Assembly (NCBI GenBank): GCA_964059195.1 | Contig: CAXKWD010000005.1 | Location: 155,029,265-155,093,264 of the forward strand | Reading direction: 5' to 3' | Origin: Ectobius pallidus | Lineage: Eukaryota > Arthropoda > Insecta > Blattodea > Ectobiidae | DNA length: 64,000 nt | Part shown: one piece after another, positions 37,001-47,608 of the stretch | Position numbering within the stretch: the stretch's first letter is position 1 | How the letters are laid out: every line of letters starts with the position of its first letter | Position numbers and translations under genes: made by a program | Notes under the pieces: model-generated | Database searches by the model: none | What the model saw: the letters and a program-made list of their open reading frames with translations, nothing else | What the model was told of the DNA's origin: nothing

Positions 37001-39786
37001 AGAAGGCTAACCCCTTTGAAAATTTCGAAAAATGCACCCAGAATTCCGAGAAGGCTAACCCCTTTGAAAATTTCGAAAAATGCACCCAGAATTCCGAGAA
37101 GGCTAACCCCTTTGAAAATTTCGAAAAATGCACCCAGAATTCCGAGAAGGCTAACCCCTTTGAAAATTTCGAAAAATGCACCCATAATTCCGAGAAGGCT
37201 AACCCCTTTGAAAATTTCGAAAAATGCACCCAGAATTCCGAGAAGGCTAACCCCTTTGAAAATTTCGAAAAATGCACCCAGAATTCCGAGAAGGCTAACC
37301 CCTTTGAAAATTTCGAAAAATGCACCCAGAATTCCGAGAAGGCTAAACCCTTTGAAAATTTCGAAAAATGCACCCAGAATTCCGAGAAGGCTAACCCCTT
37401 TGAAAATCTCGAAAAATGCACCCAGAATTCCGGGAAGGCTAACCCCTCTGAAAATTTCGAAAAATGCACCCAGAATTCCGAGAAGGCTAACCCCTTTCAA
37501 AATTTAGAAAAATGCACCCAGAATTCCGAGAAGGCTAACCCCTTTGAAAATTTCGAAAAATGCACCCAGAATTCCGAGAAGGCTAACCCCTTTGAAAATC
37601 TCGAAAAATGCACCCAGAATTCCGGGAAGGCTAACCCCTTTGAAAATTTCGAAAAATGCACCCAGAATTCCGAGAAGGCTAACCCCTTTGAAAATTTCGA
37701 AAAATGCACCCAGAATTCCGAGAAGGCTAACCCCTTTGAAAATTTCGAAAAATGCACCCAGAATTCCGAGAAGGCTAACCCCTTTGAAAATCTCGAAAAA
37801 TGCACCCAGAATTCCGGGAAGGCTAACCCCTTTGAAAATTTCGAAAAATGCACCCAGAATTCCGAGAAGGCTAACCCCTTTGAAAATTTCGAAAAATGCA
37901 CCCATAATTCCGAGAAGGCTAACCCCTTTGAAAATTTCGAAAAATGCACCCAGAATTCCGAGAAGGCTAACCCCTTTGAAAATTTCGAGAAATGCACCCA
38001 GAATTCCGAGAAGGCTAACCCCTTTGAAAATTTCGAAAAATGCACCCAGAATTCCGGGAAGGCTAACCCCTCTGAAAATTTCGAAAAATGCACCCAGAAT
38101 TCCGAGAAGGCTAACCCCTTTGAAAATTTCGAAAAATGCACCCAGAATTCCGAGAAGGCTAACCCCTTTGAAAATTTCGAAAAATGCACCCAGAATTCCG
38201 AGAAGGCTAACCCCTTTGAAAATTTCGAAAAATGCACCCAGAATTCCGAGAAGGCTAACCCCTTTGAAAATTTCGAAAAATGCACCCAGAATTCCGGGAA
38301 GGCTAACCCCTCTGAAAATTTCGAAAAATGCACCCAGAATTCCGAGAAGGCTAACCCCTTTGAAAATTTCGAAAAATGCACCCAGAATTCCGAGAAGGCT
38401 AACCCCTTTGAAAATTTCGAAAAATGCACCCAGAATTCCGAGAAGGCTAACCCCTTTGAAAATTTCGAAAAATGCACCCAGAATTCCGAGAAGGCTAACC
38501 CCTTTGAAAATTTCGAAAAATGCATCCAGAATTCCGAGAAGGCTAACCCCTTTGAAAATTTCGAAAAATGCACCCAGAATTCCGAGAAGGCTAATCCCTT
38601 TGAAAATTTCGAAAAATGCACCCAGAATTCCGAGAAGGCTAACCCCTTTGAAAATTTCGAAAAATGCACCCAGAATTCCGAGAAGGCTAACCCCTTTGAA
38701 AATTTCGAAAAATGCACCCAGAATTCCGAGAAGGCTAACCCCTTTGAAAATTTCGAAAAATGCACCCAGAATTCCGAGAAGGCTAACCCCTTTGAAAATT
38801 TCGAAAAATGCACCCAGAATTCCGAGAAGGCTAACCCCTTTGAAAATTTCGAAAAATGCACCCAGAATTCCGAGAAGGCTAACCCCTTTGAAAATTTCGA
38901 AAAATGCACCCAGAATTCCGAGAAGGCTAACCCCTTTGAAAATCTCGAAAAATGCACCCAGAATTCCGGGAAGGCTAACCCCTTTGAAAATTTCGAAAAA
39001 TGCACCCAGAATTCCGAGAAGGCTAACCCCTTTGAAAATTTCGAAAAATGCACCCAGAATTCCGAGAAGGCTAACCCCTTTGAAAATTTCGAAAAATGCA
39101 CCCAGAATTCCGAGAAGGCTAACCCCTTTGAAAATTTCGAAAAATGCACTCAGAATTCCGAGAAGGCTAACCCCTTTGAAAATTTCGAAAAATGCACCCA
39201 GAATTCCGAGAAGGCTAACCCCTTTGAAAATTTCGAAAATGCACCCAGAATTCCGAGAAGGCTAACCCCTTTGAAAATTTCGAAAAATGCACCCAGAATT
39301 CCGAGATGGCTAACCCCTTTGAAAATTTCGAAAAATGCACCCAGAATTCCGAAAAGGCTAACCCCTTTGAAAATTTCGAAAAATGCACCCAGAATTCCGA
39401 GAAGGCTAACCCTTTTGAAAATTTCGAAAAATGCACCCAGAATTCCGAGAAGTCTAACCCCTTTGAAAATTTCGAAAAATGCACTCAGAATTCCGAGAAG
39501 GCTAACCCCTTTGAAAATTTCGAAAAATGCACCCAGAATTCCGAGAAGGCTAACCCCTTTGAAAATTTCGAAAAATGCACACAGAATTCCGAGAAGGCTA
39601 ACCCCTTTGAAAATTTCGAAAAATGCACCCAGAATTCCGAGAAGGCTAACCCCTTTGAAAATTTCGAAAAATGCACCCAGAATTCCGAGAAGGCTAACCC
39701 CTTTGAGAGTTTCGAAAAATGCACCCAGAATTCCGAGAAGGCCCCTTTGAAAATTTCGAAAAATGCACCCAGAATTCCAAGAAGGC
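22002..39786 (-). repeat. 48-bp tandem satellite, right arm (inverted)
   Basis: About 370 copies of the same 48-bp unit, now reading GAATTCCGAG, AAGGCTAACCCC, TTTGAAAATTTCG and AAAAATGCACCCA on the + strand. The first unit is truncated (22002-22030 lacks the GGCTAACCCC part) and the last is degenerate (GAATTCCAAGAAGGC). Variants common here, TCCGGGAAGG, AATCTCGAAA, CCCCTCTGAA and CCCATAATTCC, are rare or absent in the left arm, whereas the left-arm GCAATCC..GGCTGC variant was not seen here. The long open frames, such as repeated NSEKANPFENFEKCTQ, are by-products of the 48-nt period. Confidence 0.98.
25578..36380 (-). repeat. Higher-order blocks in the right arm (2397, 3639, about 2014 and 719 bp)
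   Basis: A 1-nt-deletion variant, CACCCGAATTCCGAGAAGTC, recurs near 25583, 27598, 31237, 33634, 35647 and 36366. The spacings are about 2015, 3639, 2397, 2013 and 719 bp, i.e. multiples of 48 minus small indels. A neighbouring AAAAATGAACCC variant (27500, 31139, 33536) keeps two of these offsets. The 31232-33628 block and the first about 1.8 kb of the block from 33629 share every length variant inspected, so they look like a recent tandem duplication. Confidence 0.85.
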
Positions 39787-39970
39787 AAATATGTAATAGA
39801 ATAACTTAGGAAATAACATGATAATTTAGGATATATCATGTAAATAGGCTAATTAAGAGTATTATGTAAATAGAGAAAATTAGGATATACTATGTAATCA
39901 GGCCAATGTAGGATATACTATGTAAATTGGTTAAATTAGGATATACAACGTGAATAAGCTATAGATTATG
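39787..39970 (+). repeat. Degenerate about 28-bp tandem repeat at the satellite edge
   Basis: Six or so diverged copies of a unit resembling TTAGGATATACTATGTAAAT followed by AGGCTAA lie directly against the last 48-bp unit. No coding potential is seen. Confidence 0.6.
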
Positions 39971-40018
39971 CATGTAATATTACTACTGTATTGGGGCATG
40001 CTGATAAAGAAACGAATA

Positions 40019-40282
40019 AAAAAAAATATATATATTTACATTTATATATTTATTTATATATATTATTTATATGTATATTTATATATATATATATATATAT
40101 TTATATTATACATTTATATAAATATATTTATTTATATATATTTATTTTTATACATATATATACATATATTTATTTATATTTGTTTATACATATTTATTTA
40201 TATATATAACTTATTTATATACATATTTATATTTAAATTTATTTATATAATATTTAAATTTACTTATTTATAGATATTTATT

Positions 40283-40313
<31 letters not shown>

Positions 40314-40436
40314 TTTATATTTATTTATTTATATGTATATTTATATATATTTATTTATTTATATGTATATTTATATATAGTTATTTATTTATATATACTC
40401 TATATTTATATTTATATATAAGCTATATATAAGGGA
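40019..40436. repeat. AT microsatellite (TATATTTATTTA-type)
   Basis: About 420 bp composed almost only of A and T in ATATATTTATTT patterns. Apparent open frames rich in Ile, Tyr and Phe here are low-complexity artefacts. Confidence 0.95.
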
Positions 40437-40676
40437 AAAAACTATCAAAGTAATTAAACCACAAAGAATAAATATTATTTTCTAACGAAACATTACAAAA
40501 AGGCATCCCAACAAACTTTATTAGGACACCAGGTTGAAAAACTGTACTGTCCTATTTATAACAGAACGTGTGGTCACTACTTAAGGTCATCAAAATGAGG
40601 GCCCTAGTTGCTGGTTATATGTTACTTTCTGGCGGCCGCATTAAACAGTATGTTATGTAGATTTTAATTTTTTCAG

Positions 40677-40866
40677 GATGGCTACTGTCATATTGACAGT
40701 GTAAACGTAACTGCCAGACTTACTGGGTATGTGAACGTGACTTCAGGAGATGTGGATGCACTGAAGGTTGCGCTAGCTAAACATGGACCTATTTCTATAG
40801 CTATTGATGCCTCACGCAAGACATTCTCCTTCTATTCAAATGGCATCTACTATGATCCGGAATGTC
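40677..40866 (+). CDS. 26-29-p: 26-29-p-like cysteine protease, penultimate exon
   Basis: Encodes 63 residues beginning DGYCHIDSVNVTARLTGYVN and containing KVALAKHGPISIAIDAS and FYSNGIYYDPEC. This is the segment upstream of the catalytic His in papain-family (C1A) proteases. The closest family I recognise is the insect 26/29 kDa protease, a haemocyte-associated cathepsin-like enzyme; this rests on memory of that family and was not searched. Boundaries: acceptor TTTTTTCAG ends at 40676, donor GTAAGT starts at 40867, start phase 0, end phase 1. The exon carrying the catalytic Cys and all N-terminal exons (propeptide, signal) are absent. Nothing resembling them lies between the satellite edge at 39786 and this exon, so they must lie beyond the left edge, or this is a truncated copy. 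The exon itself has no frameshift or stop. Confidence 0.88.
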
Positions 40867-41164
40867 GTAAGTAAAGCTCTTTTATTACAGTATTTCCCTT
40901 TACTTTTAATCTCCAACGAGCAGTTTACGAGGATGTTTTCAATTTCTAATAGGTAAATTTCCTGAAATTTTTTATGTTTTGTTTTATTAAGGCAAATTCA
41001 TTTTAAAATGTAAGATGTTATTGTTATTACTAAACTTGAGACTTTTGAATTGTTAAAATCCAATTTTAGGTGTCTAAAAGAGGCTGTAAATGTGTAGAAA
41101 ATGGGATATAAGGATAGGAAAATAGGCTCATTATAAAATCTTTAATTCCATTTAACTTGATAAA

Positions 41165-41420
41165 CTGAGCAAGTCTGCCAAGGTGATAACATATTTCCCA
41201 GGTTCAAATCCCGTGGCTGGCCAATTTGACATGGATTTTTATCATGGTTTCCCCCGTCATGAAAGCAAATGGTGAATTGGATATTTATATTCCATGAATC
41301 ATCCTCACCATTTCATCCTGTATCATATCCATTTAAATTAATATCAGTTGAAATTTACTCTATAAAATACACTAACAATAGAAACAATTCACAGTCAATA
41401 GTTCCATGGCCTATTCTACT
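41165..41420 (+). mobile_element. Possible tRNA-derived SINE fragment
   Basis: GGTTCAAATCC (41202-41212) fits a pol III B box, and the surrounding text (GAGCAAGTCTGCC before, CATGGTTTCCCCCGTCAT after) resembles tRNA-headed insect SINEs. No convincing A box, poly-A tail or target-site duplication was found, so boundaries are approximate. Confidence 0.4.
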
Positions 41421-41428
41421 GTATAGAC

Positions 41429-41675
41429 CAGTGATTCTCAAAGTGGGGTCCGCGGACCACCGGGGGTCCGTGATGGTGTTTCAATGGGTCCGCAGGCGGT
41501 TCTAGAAGAAATAGTTTATCCCGTAATTGTTTCAAATTACATATCTTTTAAAGCAGTTTCACTGTTCACATTAAGGAGTAAACTCTGTTTGTTATCATTG
41601 ATAGTGTTATTTTGTCTATTGAATTAAATACATTTTTTCAAGGGGTCCGCAGACTGAAAAGTTTGGGAACCACAC
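41429..41675. mobile_element. hAT-like MITE (CAGTG.TTCTCAAAGT ends)
   Basis: The left end CAGTGATTCTCAAAGTGGGG and the right end, read in reverse complement as GTGGTTCCCAAACTTTTC, form imperfect terminal inverted repeats, with GGTCCGC motifs just inside both. The internal 190 bp are AT-rich and non-coding. An 8-bp target-site duplication could not be matched cleanly, so the outer few bases are uncertain. Confidence 0.65.
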
Positions 41676-41960
41676 AGATCCCAAACTCCTGATATGGCCT
41701 CGTAGCTAAAAGGAGTATAAACACAGCTTAAATTTAATTTTTTGATACATCAATAGTGAAAAAGAATTATGTTTATTAAAATGCCCACTTATCAATGATC
41801 ATAATGAAACAACAGAGACATACAGTACACAGAAATATACAGGCCTATTACTCCGGACTATATTACTATCATTAATATGTAAGTATGCTACTTTATATGA
41901 GAATTTCATACAGTTTAGAAGATAAAGATCATTAAGTAATAGGCCTATATACAACATTAA

Positions 41961-42240
41961 TTAATTTCTTTCAATTCTTGTCCTTAATTCTTCATAGATT
42001 TTTTTTAGTGAAAAGCAATGTCTTCTTTGACTTGAACAGTAATTTATAGGCTGAAATAAATTATCCACATCTACTGAATAATTTTTTCGTATGGTGGATT
42101 CTGACTGAATATTGTTGTGGCAATATTTATGTAAGAACCCTTTAAATACAGAGCTTTAAATGGGATATCTGCTGCAGTGATGGCATGGCATGAATGTCTT
42201 TTTGGTTGTTGAATTATTTGCTTAAGGTGGAAGAGACTGT
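41961..42240 (-). pseudogene. Degenerate hAT-type transposase/CGGBP1-like fragment
   Basis: On the minus strand, AADIPFKALYLKG (about 42170-42130) is followed, after a frameshift, by FLHKYCHNNIQSESTIRKNY and VDNLFQPINY...EELRTRIERN with a stop at 41961-41963. The pattern AA.IP...L....FL.KY.....ES..RKNY is typical of CGGBP1-like/hAT-derived transposon proteins that I recall from insect genomes. The frameshift, the short length and the lack of a start mark it as a relic. The alternative, an exon of a domesticated gene, is less likely given the repeat-rich intronic setting. Confidence 0.55.
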
Positions 42241-42760
42241 TTCAGTTTTACTTTTCAGCACTTTGCACATGTTGAGTTGAGTGAAGTTCCCCCCCCCCCC
42301 TCACTGGATACACACAGAAGCATAATGAAAACATATCGAAGACAATTTAGTAGCTTTGTGTCAAAATAAACTAGTGTATCCTAATTTCAAAATTGTCATA
42401 TTTATTGAATGTTTTGTACTTAAATAAGTTTCAGTGATATTAGTTTTTTTTTTTTTTTAATTACAATCTTCAGAAACTTCTACAAGTTCTCTATCTTAAT
42501 CTGCACAGTTTGGGCCCCCAATAAAGCACTAGGTTGGAAATTTAAGACAATGAAGAAAAAGACAGTTTGTTCCAGTAGGGAACCAAAAGACATTTGTTTT
42601 AGCTTATTTCCAGCTAATGGAATTTGTGCATAAATAAATAAAATCACGTAAACCGATAAAACAAAGAGAAAGATGGAGTTAATAGGCCACATTTAAGAAA
42701 CTATAGAGTTTTAGACCACGGTTTCTTTAGAAAGTTTGATCAGCATATGTTAAGAAATAA

Positions 42761-43907
42761 GGCCCGTTCTTACCACCTCCAGTAAAATATTTACGGCTAC
42801 TTTTACGGTTACTTTACTGACAATTTGATTTTACAATATCTGGTTAGGCATTAACTGTCGGTAAACATCTCTTAACTGGCAGTAATCTTTACTGTAGGAA
42901 AATGTACGAGTAAACTCCTAACCGGAGGATTTTTTGAGGTTATACTTCTCGCGAACTGAATTAAAAAGGAGAGACGAAGTTATTTAGCTGCTTTCGTAAT
43001 GTCACTGGTGATGAAAAACAATGCCAATATAGGCTATGTAAAAATAAAATAAAAAATATTGAAAACTAGATCAAATTATTATGAAAGTTTGGACTAACAA
43101 TTACTTTACTATTTGCTTCCTCACATTTGGGTTTTTCATCCTTCGGGGATGGGGTTTCGAAACGTGGTACCTTTTACATTTTTACAGCGACTTTACTTGA
43201 GGAGGATTTTATTCTTATTTAACAGGAATTGTATAATAAGCGTAATATATAAACTATATAGGCCTATATATAATGTATTTTAATATGTTATGCTAAGAGC
43301 TAATAATTTAATTTGAAAACATCTCGTAACATATCCTGTAGTTATTAGCTACACATTTCATACACAAACTTATTAGGTTTTAGGTCTTGCCTCGCAAATT
43401 ATGCGACCTTTTTAGGCTAAGACAACTGATTGCACACTACTGCCCGTACTGTGTAATGCAAACTATAATTAAATTCAGAGGAAGTTATGTATTTCACAAT
43501 AGGTTTTTCTGATACGTCATTTTGAGCTTTGCTCTTATGGCCACACCTTACTCTGTGTTTATTTAGTATGAATTATATGACGCTTTTCGTCGATATCATT
43601 CAGAAACGATTATTCTTCACTTGAAAAGAAACTGCCGTGTCTCTTTATTTTTTTTATATCAGCCATAACCTCATTATCCATTGCAAAATCACACGAAATA
43701 ATGAAAACAGTTGAAAAACTGCTGCAAACAACTGAGAAACGCTCGTACCAACTGCTGTGACTTTTGTCTGATTGCGTTAACCGGGAGTAAACTTTAACTA
43801 GGAGATGATAAGAACAAAGAAGCGTTTACTGGAACTTTACTCCAACCGTAAAATAAACTACCAGTTATCATTTACTCCTACTTAACTGGACATCGTAAGA
43901 ACGGGCC
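42761..43907. mobile_element. PIF/Harbinger-like non-autonomous element
   Basis: Terminal inverted repeats start GGCCCGTTCTTAC at both ends (the right end reads GTAAGAACGGGCC) and continue with CTCCAGT / GTCCAGT. A TAA direct repeat flanks them (42758-42760 and 43908-43910), as expected for the TWA target of PIF/Harbinger. The 1147-bp interior has no long open frame. Subterminal AACTGG/CCAGTTA and TTTACGG/CCGTAAA motifs are repeated. Confidence 0.7.
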
Positions 43908-44442
43908 TAAGTGGAATAACTAGGATATTGAAATTCCTTTATTTTTGCAAAAACATCTGAAGCCTATAAATATGCAGTCAAAACCTTTCATTTTTTGGAC
44001 AGTAAAAAGTTAAAAATTTGATCTGTCTGGAATTTTTCTTTTGGTTATAGGCTAAAAGCTATAAGTTTGCCAAATTTCAAGTTTTTAGCTCATGTGGAAG
44101 TAGGTAAACATCAGTCTTAATGAAGGGCCATTTTCTTTTTGGTGGAAAACTAGCTGGCCACATTGAGTTATTGATAACATGATACTTACATAACACAAAT
44201 ATATAAGTAATTTTAGTAACCTTGCCAGCATCTGCCTGCCAGTCCATTAAGGCCTATATACCTAGGTAAAATAGTGCAACAGCCTGTTTCAACACCTACT
44301 ACTAGTGAATGCAGGCTGTCAGAACTTAAGCAACGGTTCAAACATTAATACCACTGCACTAAATTATTTGTTACACAATGATTTCAATCGTCTTCTATAA
44401 TTCCAAGAATCTTTGCAGTCTTTTGATTATTCTCTCTATAAT

Positions 44443-44690
44443 TTCCAGGGTGTGTGGGCAAAGAGAGTTAAGTCCACTTTCTTGTTACTGAGAATTAGAG
44501 TGACTTAACCCAACATAGCTTTAGAGATGGATAAACCCATGAGGCACACATCCATAACCACCGTACAATTTTGATTATGACTTACTGGATTTAACACAAA
44601 TGTAGAGAACATTTTTATCTATAACTCTATGGACATATCTCAGTTTTTTAGGATGGTGGACTTAACTCTCTTTGCCCGCGCACCCCGGAA
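44443..44690. mobile_element. MITE with about 34-bp terminal inverted repeats
   Basis: The left end TTCCAGGGTGTGTGGGCAAA, continuing with GAGAGTTAAGTCCAC, is mirrored at 44657-44690 with about three mismatches. The 248-bp element is non-coding. No clear target-site duplication was seen, so the superfamily is open. It ends about 95 bp upstream of the terminal 26-29-p exon. Confidence 0.75.
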
Positions 44691-44785
44691 TTGGTATCAA
44701 ATTTCTAAAAAACGAAAATGAAAATTTTTATCTTTACATAAGGGGATAATGTAATACCTGATGGAATATCTCAAAATTGTTCCAG

Positions 44786-44970
44786 ATAACAAACCAGACC
44801 AATTGGATCATGCAGTTCTTCTGGTTGGATACGGTAGCATCAATGGTAATCCTTATTGGCTAGTGAAGAATTCGTGGTCCAACTATTGGGGTAACGACGG
44901 ATATGTCCTAATATCTCAGAAGGACAATAACTGTGGTGTTGCGACAGATCCAACATATGTCACCATGTAA
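44786..44970 (+). CDS. 26-29-p: 26-29-p-like cysteine protease, terminal exon
   Basis: Joins in phase with the exon ending at 40866 (1 nt plus 2 nt make a His codon after DPEC) and encodes [16 protein letters not shown], then [22 protein letters not shown] and [14 protein letters not shown], followed by TAA at 44968-44970. The active-site His is at 44809-44811 and the active-site Asn, in KNSW, at 44869-44871. Both are intact, as expected for a functional C1A protease. The acceptor is TTGTTCCAG ending at 44785, with a weak polypyrimidine tract. An in-frame ATG at 44761 lies inside the intron and should not be taken as a start. The C-terminus ...PTYVTM agrees with the family end as I remember it. 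Together the two exons supply roughly the last 124 residues. Confidence 0.9.
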
Positions 44971-46300
44971 ATGTGTTATGCAAAAGCTTTCTTATCCTCT
45001 GACAGGGAAGCTGAAGATATTCTATTTTTACAGTTTCTTTAGAGCTGATATAGCTGAAAGAATCTCTTATTGTGATAGGTCTTATTATCTCCAGTAAGGA
45101 TTATCATTTTTCCGAACCTTCTTAATTCTATTGAGGATTCTTGTATTCCCAAGCCTTCTTAACTCTAGTATTTTTTATTATTTTGCCAAGCTTTCTGAAC
45201 TGTGGTAAGAATTCTTATTTTACCAAACCTTTTAATTGTAGTAAGGTTTCTCATTTTGCCTTCTAATGTTACTATTGAGGTTCTCAGTTAGGTATCTTCT
45301 TCTGTTAAGATTACCACTAGTTGAAAAACATAAGGTTAAAATAATATAAACTATAAAATAAATATTCTCAGTACACAAACATTTAAAGATTTTGTTGTGA
45401 AGAAAATCAGCTTACCCAGGAAGGTTAATGAAATATAGTTTGGGGACTCAAGTGGGAATATTAAGAAAAGATTTTGTGAAGTGTAATAGTCTATCTCAGT
45501 TTTCAGTCTCCTATTTCAACTTTTTAGGAAGAAGTTTCCCTGAATTCTGCATTGTTTTGAAAAAAGATTACTTTTTTAATGTGACATTCTTATTTACCAT
45601 GGACATTGTGACATAAGTGGTTTGCCACAGAAAACATGACATTTTCACGACTGATTTTTCTTAGTATAGTGGCCTACTGTATTTTTCAAATGAATGGTGA
45701 TATTACACTTAATATATTTTTTCTTCTAGGTATTGATTTCAAATTAGAGTTATATTTTGTTTTAGGCATTTGTATTTAATTGTGTATTAGTTTTGTAATG
45801 TAAATAACTGAACTGTACCCGACTCGCTCCATATTGTCCATAACCATTATTAATGTGTATTCAGAATAATTTAATAAATAGGGATTCCTTTATTGATAGC
45901 TGCTTTAAAATTCAATATAAAAATATATGAATACTGAAAATTAGGAAAGTAAATTATCTTCTTAAAAGATAAATATATAGCTCTTAGATTTTTTTTATTT
46001 GGCTGTATTCTATTGGCACCTTTTTCATTTAAGGCAGCTATCCCAACAGGATTTCTCCCCTAAGCAACTGAATCCACAAAATATTGCAAAATTTTATTGA
46101 ATGTGCAAAATGTCTAAATAAGTGCAAAATAGCCTACATCCATTTCATAGGTAAATTAAGAAATGTAACAAAATATGATTTTGTATTAAATTTTTGTTTT
46201 CATGTGATCTTTTACTTCATTTCTTAGAGCAAGCTTCCTTTTCTACTATTTCTATGGCTGTTGAGAAGTTATCGATATTTGTAATTGATTACAATAAAGA
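44971..46300 (+). other. 3' untranslated/flanking region of the 26-29-p gene
   Basis: AT-rich sequence after the TAA stop with candidate AATAAA signals at 45357-45362, 45873-45878 and 46293-46298. An imperfect repeat of AACCTTCTTAATTC / AAGCCTTCTTAACTC / AAGCTTTCTGAACTG at 45110-45210 is visible. No other coding sequence was recognised. From 46301 to 46883 I see only a 19-A run (46614-46632) in unremarkable AT-rich DNA. Confidence 0.5.
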
Positions 46301-47021
46301 TTGAGGAATGTACGCTATTCACTAATCATGATTCACTCCTTTTCTGCTCTGTTCTCCACCAAGTTAGGGATGCTTATGGTAGATTGCGATAGTGTACATT
46401 CAACAGATTTTGTATTTTATCCATGCGCAAAAGTGCATACAAATTACCCATTAGGCCCCTATAGGTTATTTAAGAGACCACTTCATGATTTTTCTTTCAT
46501 TTCACATATTTTTTAGCAATAAAATGAGTTTAGGTAGGTTCTATAGGTTTTTAAAGAACATATTAACCCCGTACATGTCCATTTTTTGTGGCTAAAAAAA
46601 TAAATAAATGAATAAAAAAAAAAAAAAAAAAACCACACACAGCGTGCAGTGTGCCATAGCATCCCCACAAAGATAATTGTATGAAATACGGTATTTTATG
46701 TGAAATAACCACAAAATAAAAGTTAACAACGAAATCAGTCACTTTATTTTACCAAAAAATACGATCCCTATGTATATTGCACCTTGTTTCGCTAACATTA
46801 TTACTTGAAAAATATACAGAGCATAAATGGTCAGAATATTATATTTAATGAAGATATAAAGATAAGTAGTTGCTCTTTAGATATGCAATCAAACCTCTCT
46901 ATAACGATATTTGTGGGCCCTTTGAGTAATGTATTATTATATGAGGGTTATTGTTATACTGAGGGGTTGTGATATACCACATAGTAAAAAAACTGCATGC
47001 AAAAATCTGTGTGATCTACAG

Positions 47022-47266
47022 CAGCGTTTCTCAACCTATGGTCGTGGTCCGCGAAGATGGTGCATATGGTCCACAGACATAATTAAAAATTATCATAAAG
47101 CAAGTGGAAAGTAAAGAAGTAATTTTTTTTCACATATTTCGTTATAATGACCTATAATTAATACCCCAATTATTAATAATATAAAAATGGGATGTAAAAT
47201 TAGGGGTCTGTAAAATTTTTAAGACATTTTAGTGGTCCTCGGGTTCAAAAAGGTTGAGAAACGCTG
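47022..47266. mobile_element. hAT MITE with perfect 8-bp TSD
   Basis: Inverted ends CAGCGTTTCTCAACCT and AGGTTGAGAAACGCTG are flanked by ATCTACAG at 47014-47021 and 47267-47274. An 8-bp duplication with CAG..CTG ends is diagnostic of hAT. The element is 245 bp and non-coding. Confidence 0.92.
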
Positions 47267-47608
47267 ATCTACAGAATAATTAATGGAGCGGACATGCGAA
47301 GAAGTGGAAAATAATGACTCAAAGAAAACAGCTAATTTTGTTACTCTACTTAGTGACTTCCGTTGAATTGCACTAAAATATTACTATTCAGACAAGTTTA
47401 ACATCATGGATAACTCCATGCTTTTAGCCTAGGCTTGTGCTAGAAATTTCAAACTCACAGATGGTGGGAAGGGGAAAAAAACAGTACACAACTACCACTA
47501 AACTAAGGCAAAACTAAAACATTTGCGTTACGCATTTTGGTGTTTTATCTGCATGTTGAAGTAACTGAACTCACTGTATGTTTTTGCATACATGTATAAC
47601 TGATAATT

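Larger units (their letters stand above)
40867..44785 (+). other. Intron between the two 26-29-p exons, filled with transposon relics
   Basis: A 3.9-kb intron bounded by GTAAGT and CAG. It contains a tRNA-SINE-like stretch, a hAT-like MITE, a hAT transposase relic, a PIF/Harbinger-like element and a MITE ending about 95 bp before the acceptor. It also holds a 12-C run (42289-42300) and a 15-T run (42444-42458). No further exon was recognised in it. Confidence 0.85.

Noticed and set aside
1..39786. Large repeat proteins encoded by the 48-bp array
   Set aside because: Open frames exist on both strands in two frames each, caused by the 48-nt period; out-of-frame indels occur and no start context or splice structure supports them.
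1..39786. CRISPR array
   Set aside because: Units are directly adjacent and near-identical with no variable spacers, in a eukaryotic context.
1..39786. Centromere
   Set aside because: Satellite and palindromic structure are compatible with it, but there is no evidence from sequence alone, and a spliced gene adjoins the array.
39968..40273. Ile/Tyr/Phe-rich membrane protein
   Set aside because: Lies entirely in AT microsatellite DNA.
44761..44785. ATG at 44761 as a start codon of a short protease
   Set aside because: These bases precede the CAG acceptor. The phase of the upstream exon and family homology show the exon starts at 44786.
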